DNA of 11,908 nt, from positions 1 to 11,908 of the forward strand of contig JAOZRC010000098.1 of the NCBI GenBank assembly GCA_029940345.1, given 5' to 3'. Shown here piece by piece: positions 1 through 4,215 of the stretch. Under the pieces are notes generated by a model. It was not told the origin of the DNA. It did no database searches and saw nothing but the letters and a program-made list of their open reading frames with translations. This DNA comes from Desulfobacterales bacterium (GTDB lineage: Bacteria; Desulfobacterota; Desulfobacteria; Desulfobacterales; JAUCGF01). Position numbers and translations under genes: made by a program. How positions within the stretch are numbered: position 1 is the first letter of the stretch; every line of letters starts with the position of its first letter.

Positions 1-129
1 TATTGGTTTGGGGCAAAAATCATGCCAGAACAAACCTAAATCCGATGACTATAGTTAATAAACCTTGCTGTCTGAATAGCGAAGAACTTATGACTGTCGA
101 GAATAGTCAATGATGATTAATGTAAAAAA
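1..129. other. left edge, no firm gene
   Basis: No convincing gene is visible. One forward frame stays open from base 3 to a TGA at 111-113 and could be the last 36 codons of a gene cut by the window edge, but its residues (ending ELMTVENSQ) match nothing I recognise. The other two forward frames stop within 60 bases. The stretch runs into an A-rich tract just before the nested palindrome. Confidence 0.3.
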
Positions 130-325
130 AGCCCTGAAAGGGCGAACTTTTAAAGCTCAGGGCATCGCCCTGGGACCGTTATTATGTGACCATTAGCCCT
201 GAAAGGGCGGGCTAGTGTGAAAAGGCAGTGGAAAGATCGCCAGCCCGCCCTTTCAGGGCTGATAATACAATATATCCAGACCCAGGGCGATGCCCTGGGC
301 TTTAGTAGTACGCGCTTTCAGCGCT
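130..325. repeat. triple-nested palindrome, REP/BIME-like
   Basis: Three pairs of inverted arms nest around one centre. The inner arms 195-213 and 242-260 are perfect 19-bp complements. The middle arms 152-174 and 281-303 match at 22 of 23 positions. The outer arms 130-144 and 311-325 pair as AGCCCTGAAAGGGCG against CGCGCTTTCAGCGCT. Spacing between outer and middle units is the same on both sides (7 bases, then AAAGC). Each unit is also a small hairpin by itself, for example CCCAGGGC-GAT-GCCCTGGG. In the rightmost unit a C/G pair of the small hairpin is swapped to G/C, so pairing is kept while sequence changes. This resembles bacterial REP/BIME units mobilised by REP-associated tyrosine transposases. 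No such transposase gene is in the window. Confidence 0.8.
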
Positions 326-526
326 AACAGCACAGGTCGAAATTTTTCTGCCATTTTGGGAATGCACCCTATGTCTATACGTTTTGGTTTTTTTTCATTA
401 ACTTATAGTAATTATTGAATTATCGAAACGCATAGGTCTATAAGTTTTGGCATTTAATTTAATCTATTATAATATCAGTATAAAACAAACACTGAATTTT
501 ATCAATCGAAAAACTAAATTGATATT
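326..526. other. AT-rich spacer with a short direct repeat
   Basis: No gene is seen. A 15-bp direct repeat GTCTATA(C/A)GTTTTGG occurs at 373-387 and 436-450, differing at one base. A 7-bp inverted repeat TATCAAT/ATTGATA lies at 500-506 and 518-524. The function is unknown; these could be protein binding sites or degraded repeat arms. Confidence 0.4.
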
Positions 527-533
527 AAAAAAG

Positions 534-673
534 TGGCATCCTTCATTTTCCGCTTAACACTTTAAAGGAGTGCTGAACCGAAGGTTTAGCGTTTACGCTG
601 GCCTTTGCTAAACCTTCGGTTCAGCACTCCCCATGAAAGTGTAAACTACTTTTAAGCGATTATGAAGGATGCC
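534..673. repeat. nested palindromic element, MITE-like, with possible 7-bp direct repeats
   Basis: The terminal arms GGCATCCTTCAT (535-546) and ATGAAGGATGCC (662-673) are perfect 12-bp inverted repeats. Within them CGCTTAA (551-557) pairs with TTAAGCG (652-658), and ACACTTT near 557-563 pairs with AAAGTGT near 636-642. Innermost, 567-590 and 607-630 are perfect 24-bp complements containing GAACCGAAGGTT. The element is flanked by AAAAAAG on both sides (527-533 and 674-680), which would fit a target duplication but is low-complexity sequence and weak evidence. There is no coding capacity. A non-autonomous insertion or a strong transcribed hairpin are both possible. Confidence 0.65.
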
Positions 674-751
674 AAAAAAGCATTTGCATTCGATATAGAA
701 CATGCTTTTTTGATTTAATAATTTCACTGTCAATTATTTTATCTGGAAAGT

Positions 752-793
752 GAGGAGCATATGAAAATGCAAAATACTGATTTTTCAGCTTGA
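752..793 (+). pseudogene. strong ribosome binding site leading into an 11-codon ORF, truncated gene start
   Basis: GAGGAG at 752-757 sits three bases before ATG 761. The frame reads MKMQNTDFSA and stops at 791-793. A strong Shine-Dalgarno before such a short frame suggests the 5' end of a gene whose body has been replaced by unrelated sequence, or a leader peptide. Directly downstream the sequence reads better on the opposite strand, which supports a junction near base 793. No downstream gene in the same direction lies within 900 bases, so a leader-peptide role is less likely. Confidence 0.35.
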
Positions 794-796
794 ACA

Positions 797-1108
797 TTAC
801 CTTTGATAATTTCCGCCTGACCTTTGAAAGTGGATACCGCCTTCAACCGCAGCAGCATCGCCGACAATACCCACCCGGCTGTCTTTTATTTCAACATCAA
901 GCCCCTTTAACGCAATGCGGTAACTTGCCTCATCCAATAACCCTTTATCGTATAGATCACAAAATTTTGCCGATTGTTCGTCTTTGGTTGTCATATCAAT
1001 TATGCGCGGTTCGCTCTTTTTTATAATTTTTCCGGCCGAAGGTTTACCCTCATTTATATATTTCTTTTGATTTTGATCATTTGAAAAGGGCCAATTTTTA
1101 CCATAATT
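797..1108 (-). pseudogene. remnant of a gene with a SHOCT-like helical hairpin
   Basis: The minus strand is open from a TAA at 1109-1111 (plus coordinates) to a TAA at 797-799, about 103 codons, with a possible internal ATG at 992-994. It contains KFCDLYDKGLLDEASYRIAL, which resembles the short LxxLYDxGLIxExxY hairpin of SHOCT-like segments found in larger regulatory and conflict-system proteins. A glycine-rich stretch GIVGDAAAVEGGIHF follows. A one-base frame change near the end would continue as KGQAEIIKGNVQAEKS, which looks more protein-like than the frame's own end (RSGGNYQR), so the 3' part may be frameshifted. No Shine-Dalgarno is seen before the internal ATG. I infer a broken fragment; the product cannot be named. 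Confidence 0.3.
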
Positions 1109-1461
1109 TTAAACAGGATGCCTGGCCTTACCCATCATGGACGCTTGCGCCATTTATCACACTGCGTAGCACTGTCGCATTTGACCTTGACAAGCACCTC
1201 TTTTTGTTACTACATCATAGCTTTAAATGCAAACGGTAAAAGGTGTTTAACGCTTTGTTCGCACAATGCAAACTGCGGAACTTTCCGTAGATACAACAAA
1301 AAACCAACAATGCCCCGCCCAACAACCCAAAAACGCGAATCATATAAAGATTATTGCTTGGATAAAGCAAAAGACTCTCCGATTTTTTGGCATGATGAGG
1401 CGTTGAAACTTCTTACAAAACAGTGATTATAGAAGTTGTATTTAATCACGAATACTAAGTG
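1109..1461. other. gene-poor stretch, no supported gene
   Basis: A plus-strand frame is open from ATG 1118 to TGA 1426 (102 codons) but has no ribosome binding site and looks low-complexity and unprotein-like in its first two thirds (many H, T, C and S). Its last 38 codons, from ATG 1311 (MPRPTTQKRESYKDY...), look more like protein and could be a small or remnant gene. An imperfect inverted match links AAGCACCTCTTTTT near 1193 with AAAAGGTGTTT near 1239. I see no promoter or RNA gene. Confidence 0.3.
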
Positions 1462-1690
1462 TTATACTTGGCACGGTCATAAATGGTGATTTTGAAATAT
1501 GTCTTACGCCTATGAATTAAGGGGCTACCAACTTAATGTGGGACAAAAATCGGGTTTCTAAAGCGAGTAAAAGCCACGGGAGTTGCAATGGCCGAGAAAC
1601 CCGATTTATAAACCGTCCCGCCTTATGTTGGTAGCCAATTAAGGCATTGATCAAGTATAAAATCACCAATTATGGCCTTCACGAGTATAA
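1462..1690. repeat. older inverted-repeat element interrupted by a MITE
   Basis: The left arm 1462-1493 and right arm 1659-1690 are 32-base imperfect inverted repeats: both run TTATACT...TGGTGATTTT when read inward, matching at 26 of 32 positions. With the inner MITE and one copy of its duplicated target removed, the original element would be about 107 bp, a hairpin-forming unit. The right arm, with a few more inward bases (1648-1686), is repeated directly at 2585-2623. It ends about 20 bases before the start codon of the next gene. Confidence 0.6.
1523..1636. mobile_element. MITE-like insertion with 8-bp target duplication (copy 1)
   Basis: The ends GGCTACCAAC (1523-1532) and GTTGGTAGCC (1627-1636) are perfect inverted repeats, extended by GTGGGAC/GTCCCGC. 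An internal stem AAATCGGGTTTCT (1547-1559) with AGAAACCCGATTT (1595-1607) is perfect over 13 bp. The element is flanked by identical octamers AATTAAGG at 1515-1522 and 1637-1644, the expected scar of transposition. At 114 bp it cannot encode a transposase, so it would depend on one elsewhere. Eight-bp duplications are known from several IS families (for example IS256, IS66, IS1595); I cannot assign the parent. A second copy with the same termini lies at 3382-3518. Confidence 0.8.
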
Positions 1691-1710
1691 ACCATCGAAA
1701 AGAAAAGATT

Positions 1711-1956
1711 ATGACAGATATGCTGCAAGAAAAAATCAGATGGGTCAAAACATGGCAGAAAGCTGCGTTATCGTTGAAAGCGATAAAAAAGAGCGAACTT
1801 CAGGCTTATGACTATTATAAAAAGAATCGTATATTTTTAGACGAAATGCTCCAATATGCGTATGATAACAGCAAAGTCCGTTTATCTAGCGGCCTTGTTG
1901 AACAACAGCGCTTATTTATGAAAATGAATGAAATAAAGAACATCAGAGAAAGATAA
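1711..1956 (+). CDS. small helical protein paired with a nucleotidyltransferase
   Basis: An 81-residue, charged, predicted all-helical protein without signal or membrane segment. The C-terminal part contains SGLVEQQRLFMKM, which I recall from a family of conserved small proteins encoded directly upstream of nucleotidyltransferase-like genes; no function is established that I can cite. The frame is open back to ATG 1672, but that start lies inside the repeat arm, so ATG 1711 is preferred: the protein then begins MTDMLQEKIRWVKTWQKAA, the usual beginning of this family. The ribosome binding site is weak (AAAAGAAAAGA upstream). The next gene starts six bases after the stop, so the two are almost certainly co-transcribed. 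By analogy with two-gene nucleotidyltransferase toxin systems it could be an antitoxin or accessory partner; that is inference. Confidence 0.7.
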   Translation: MTDMLQEKIRWVKTWQKAALSLKAIKKSELQAYDYYKKNRIFLDEMLQYAYDNSKVRLSSGLVEQQRLFMKMNEIKNIRER

Positions 1957-1962
1957 ATAATT

Positions 1963-2520
1963 ATGAATTCACTGTTTCAGGCTGCATCAGAAATACAGCA
2001 GACTATGGAAGCTCTGAAATGGCCGTTCTGTTTTATCGGCGGACTGGCTGTCATACGATGGGGTGAAATGCGAATGACACAAGATATCGATCTTTGTTTT
2101 TTATGTGGATTCGGAAATGAGAAAGCATACATAGAAAAACTGCTAAAGCGATATAAAAGCAGAATTGATGAACCTCTGACATTCGCTCTCAATAACAGGG
2201 TGCTGCTACTGTATGCATCAAACGAAGTTGCTATTGATATTTCACTTTCAGGTTTATCGTTTGAGGATGAAATGATCCGACAGGCAACTCCTTTTATGTT
2301 CACTCCTGACTGCGCTCTGACAACATGCTCGGCAGAAGCTCTCATTATTCTTAAAGCTTTTGCAGACAGGCCGAAAGATTGGAACGATATTGAAGGCATA
2401 GCAATGAGACATGGGTATAAACTTAATATTGACTATATCATCGCTCAACTGACTCCGTTATGCGATTTAAAGGAAGCACCTGAAATAATTGAAAAGCTAA
2501 AAAAATTTTTGACAGAGTAA
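1963..2520 (+). CDS. AbiEii/AbiGii-type nucleotidyltransferase (putative toxin)
   Basis: A 185-residue cytoplasmic protein of the polymerase-beta nucleotidyltransferase fold. The diagnostic pattern is GG at residues 26-27, then WGEMRMTQDIDL with acidic residues D41 and D43. The third catalytic aspartate is probably D92 in VAIDISL. A C-terminal helical region carries KAFADRPKDWNDI (131-143), a motif typical of AbiEii-like and related proteins. Family members transfer nucleotides to RNA or protein targets; several are toxins that modify tRNA acceptor ends, and AbiE systems abort phage infection. The length is short compared with full AbiEii proteins (around 300 residues), so this is a minimal-type member. 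It follows the 81-residue gene after six bases and probably acts with it. Substrate and toxicity are inferred from family, not seen. Confidence 0.75.
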   Translation: MNSLFQAASEIQQTMEALKWPFCFIGGLAVIRWGEMRMTQDIDLCFLCGFGNEKAYIEKLLKRYKSRIDEPLTFALNNRVLLLYASNEVAIDISLSGLSFEDEMIRQATPFMFTPDCALTTCSAEALIILKAFADRPKDWNDIEGIAMRHGYKLNIDYIIAQLTPLCDLKEAPEIIEKLKKFLTE

Positions 2521-2559
2521 AAACAAATTATGTTCAAATGCAGTAGGCAAATCGAACTA

Positions 2560-2627
2560 CAAGGATTTAATCCTTGCTTATCCCTGATCAATTATAAAAT
2601 CACTAATTATGGCCTTCACAAGTGAAG
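2560..2627. repeat. small hairpins and solo repeat arm between the two gene pairs
   Basis: A perfect 7-bp stem CAAGGAT-TTA-ATCCTTG lies at 2560-2576, 40 bases after the nucleotidyltransferase stop. It lacks a T tract and so is not a typical intrinsic terminator. Bases 2585-2623 repeat 1648-1686 in direct orientation at 36 of 39 positions (TGATCA...CTTCAC(G/A)AGT). In this copy the end has become a small palindrome, CTTCAC-AA-GTGAAG (2614-2627). The inverted partner arm is missing here, so this is a solo arm. The two direct copies bracket the small-protein and nucleotidyltransferase pair. Confidence 0.7.
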
Positions 2628-2673
2628 TTAGCCAGAAACTATATAATCACTTGTTTTGCCTCCCAAATTTGGC

Positions 2674-2710
2674 TTGACAAAAAAGATAAGCATACGTACA
2701 ATTGTACCAA
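2674..2710 (+). promoter_or_regulatory. sigma70-type promoter with palindromic operator, possibly leaderless
   Basis: TTGACA at 2674-2679 is a perfect -35 box. After exactly 17 bases TACAAT (2697-2702) is a near-consensus -10 box. The -10 lies inside a perfect 12-bp palindrome GTACAATTGTAC (2696-2707), a natural operator for autorepression by the toxin-antitoxin complex. A start site 7-8 bases after the -10 falls at 2709-2710, the first base of the toxin ATG or one base before it, so the message would have little or no leader. No Shine-Dalgarno precedes the ATG, in agreement. Confidence 0.65.
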
Positions 2711-3105
2711 TGAAAATCATAGCAGATACAAATACGTTTTTAGCTGTCACTCTTTATGAGCCAGAAAGAGATGAAATTATCAGGCTAACTTTAGGTCATG
2801 ATTTAATTGCACCGGATATATTACCCTTTGAAATTGGAAATGCGTTATCGGCAATGCTTAAAAGACGTAGGCTTGAGCCTGATAATCTGCTATCTGTTTG
2901 GGATGCTACACAGCAAATACCTGTTGATTTGCGTAGCGTTGATATTCGTGTGGCACTGAAAATAGCTTCTCAATTTAACATCTATGCATATGATGCCTAT
3001 TTTTTAGTGTGTGCTGTTTCGTTACATAGCCCATTAATTACTCTTGATAGGCGCATGAGTGAAGTCGCTCATAGCTTGGGCATTCATATTTTGGAGGTAA
3101 CCTGA
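2710..3105 (+). CDS. PIN-domain ribonuclease toxin (VapC-like)
   Basis: A 131-residue single-domain PIN protein of usual VapC length. The metal-binding acidic residues are all visible: D6 in IIADTN, E41 in PFEIGNAL, D95 in YAYDAYF and D113 in LITLDRRM. Proteins of this family are Mg-dependent RNases that cleave tRNA or rRNA and are neutralised by a cognate antitoxin. The open frame extends back to ATG 2656, but that start lies upstream of the promoter and adds 18 non-conserved residues; ATG 2710 gives the canonical MKIIADTN beginning. There is no Shine-Dalgarno. The gene overlaps the downstream antitoxin by one base (TGATG), so the two are translationally coupled. The toxin-before-antitoxin order is the reverse of classical vapBC. 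All catalytic residues are present, so it is probably active. Confidence 0.85.
   Translation: MKIIADTNTFLAVTLYEPERDEIIRLTLGHDLIAPDILPFEIGNALSAMLKRRRLEPDNLLSVWDATQQIPVDLRSVDIRVALKIASQFNIYAYDAYFLVCAVSLHSPLITLDRRMSEVAHSLGIHILEVT
3093..3097 (+). promoter_or_regulatory. strong ribosome binding site of the antitoxin
   Basis: GGAGG lies seven bases before ATG 3105, inside the last codons of the toxin gene. The toxin itself has none, so the antitoxin should be translated more efficiently from the same message. Confidence 0.75.
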
Positions 3106-3338
3106 TGAAAGTCTATACATATTCAGAAGCTCGACAAAAATTTTCTATGGTTCTTGACATTGCCCGATTTGAAGATGTCATGATTAAGCGCCGAGGGGGT
3201 GAAACCTTCAAAATTATATTTACCAAATCACCAAAATCACCTTTTGATGTTGCAGGCATAAAAACAAAAGCAACGACTAAAGATATTCTTAATGCTGTAA
3301 AAGAATCTCGAGCAGGGGCTGCCGAACCAGGCGTTTGA
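3105..3338 (+). CDS. Phd/YefM-like antitoxin
   Basis: A 77-residue protein beginning MKVYTYSEARQKFSMVLDIA, the typical N-terminal Phd/YefM pattern (YSEAR then a helix ending in VLD.A), followed by the short beta strands MIKRRGGETFKI. This N-terminal half binds operator DNA as a dimer. The C-terminal part (residues 44-77, with TTKDILNAVKESRAG) should wrap the toxin. It overlaps the PIN gene by one base and has its own GGAGG site. The palindrome in the promoter at 2696-2707 is the likely operator for the dimer or toxin-antitoxin complex. Phd-type antitoxins paired with PIN toxins are known, so the pairing is plausible although the order is reversed. Confidence 0.8.
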   Translation: MKVYTYSEARQKFSMVLDIARFEDVMIKRRGGETFKIIFTKSPKSPFDVAGIKTKATTKDILNAVKESRAGAAEPGV

Positions 3339-3370
3339 GCTGATCGGGGGTTACTGAGCAGCTCCCAAAC
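3333..3370 (+). other. stem-loop over the antitoxin stop codon
   Basis: GTTTGAGCTG (3333-3342) can pair with CAGCTCCCAAAC (3359-3370) apart from a two-base bulge, with a 16-base loop. The stem contains the antitoxin stop TGA (3336-3338). No T tract follows, so it may protect the 3' end or weakly terminate rather than act as a classic terminator. Confidence 0.4.
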
Positions 3371-3381
3371 GTTTCGGTTAA

Positions 3382-3518
3382 GGCTACCAACATAAGGCGG
3401 GACAAATGTAGAGCGGAAAGCTGTTTCGCTTTTTCAACCTTCCGGCAACGTTAAAAGACGCGGAACGGCTATTCCGCACTACAAAAGCACCAAAGTGTCC
3501 CACCTTATGTTGGTAGCC
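3382..3518. mobile_element. MITE-like element, copy 2 of the GGCTACCAAC family
   Basis: The 23-bp terminal inverted repeats 3382-3404 and 3496-3518 match at 22 of 23 positions (GGCTACCAACATAAGG(C/T)GGGACA read inward). Next inward, left TGTAGAGCGGAA-AGCTGTTTCGC and the complement of the right (TGTAGTGCGGAATAGCCGTTCCGC) continue the inverted repeat imperfectly, giving a long hairpin of 137 bp with further small stems such as GCGGAA/TTCCGC (3460-3465, 3472-3477). The termini match copy 1 at 1523-1636, but the interior differs. Unlike copy 1 no target duplication is visible: the flanks are TCGGTTAA and CAAAAACA. It has no coding capacity. Confidence 0.75.
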
Positions 3519-3560
3519 CAAAAACATACACAATTGAGTATATTCTAAGGAACAAAACTG

Positions 3561-4064
3561 ATGTGGACGGTTGAAGATGTCATTCGAAATATTGGCAATT
3601 ACCCGCTGTATGTTACGGCGTTTTTATGTTTGCCGCCACTTCTGGCGCTGATAATCGGTTTTTTTTATAAACCGGGATCTATTGTCAGACCGGCGGATTA
3701 TTTCTATTCGGTGCTGGTCTATATGGTTTGCATTCCGGGCATTATTTCAAGCGTATTGATTGCTTACACCCTGTTTTTTACGCACGGCAATCTTTTACAG
3801 GTTAATGTGCTGGTTTATTTTGTGCCGATCATGGCCATGATTGTGACCCTGGCCATAATTAAACGCAAAACTGCGTTTAAACGCCTTCCCGGTTTTGATC
3901 ACCTGGCCGGACTAATGATCGTCATCGGGATTACCTTTGCCATTCTTCTCATGATTTACAAGACACGCATATTTATCGGCTTTTTCAGTTCTGTTTTCTC
4001 GCTTTTACTGTTTGGCGTTTTTTTGTTTATCGTTTTAAAAATCGGATTGAAAAAATTGCTTTAA
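3561..4064 (+). CDS. five-helix integral membrane protein of unknown function
   Basis: A 167-residue, very hydrophobic protein with about five membrane segments, near residues 14-36, 46-72, 79-99, 113-133 and 136-162. The loops are short; RKTAFKR (about 101-107) and the C-terminal LKKLL tail are basic and probably cytoplasmic. No catalytic motif is seen and I do not recognise the family. AAGGAAC at 3547-3553 is a good ribosome binding site for ATG 3561. It is the first gene after the repeat-rich region, and its base usage looks like the following chromosomal genes, so it probably marks the return to native sequence. The ABC exporter follows after about 100-150 bases; a functional link is only positional. 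Confidence 0.7.
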   Translation: MWTVEDVIRNIGNYPLYVTAFLCLPPLLALIIGFFYKPGSIVRPADYFYSVLVYMVCIPGIISSVLIAYTLFFTHGNLLQVNVLVYFVPIMAMIVTLAIIKRKTAFKRLPGFDHLAGLMIVIGITFAILLMIYKTRIFIGFFSSVFSLLLFGVFLFIVLKIGLKKLL

Positions 4065-4167
4065 CTTTTTTTGCCTGTTCAAACGAATTAATTCACCGCA
4101 AAGAACGCAAAGGGGAAAAATAATTCAGTGCTTCGTGAAATAACAGATGTAAAACGATCAATGGTGG
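4065..4167. other. short spacer before the ABC exporter gene
   Basis: This holds a CACCGCAAAGAACGCAAAGG stretch (about 4095-4114), a kind of sequence that recurs between genes in many bacterial genomes, possibly a dispersed repeat. I see no clear terminator or promoter. Confidence 0.3.
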
Positions 4168-4215
4168 ATGTCAACTTTTTGTGTCAAACTTTGCAGTGTG
4201 ATCACGGGCGTTGCG

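Noticed and set aside
130..325. CRISPR array
   Set aside because: The repeated units are palindromic and arranged as mirror images around one centre, without regular direct repeats and unique spacers of constant length.
790..1026. 78-codon plus-strand frame
   Set aside because: Its begin codon has no ribosome binding site and it lies opposite the more protein-like minus-strand remnant; probably a shadow.
1200..1300. Integron attC-like site
   Set aside because: An imperfect inverted match and a GTTTAACG-like segment are present, but the paired core sites and a cassette structure could not be established.
1118..1426. 102-codon plus-strand open frame
   Set aside because: No ribosome binding site, unusual composition rich in H, C, T and S in the first 65 codons, and no recognisable motif. 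Only its last 38 codons look protein-like, so it is described as part of a gene-poor stretch rather than called.
1672..1710. Upstream start of the small helical protein at ATG 1672
   Set aside because: That start lies inside the repeat arm that also occurs at 2585-2623; the extra 13 residues are derived from the repeat and are probably not part of the protein.
1977..2399. 140-codon minus-strand frame opposite the nucleotidyltransferase
   Set aside because: Shadow of a well-supported plus-strand gene, without its own motifs.
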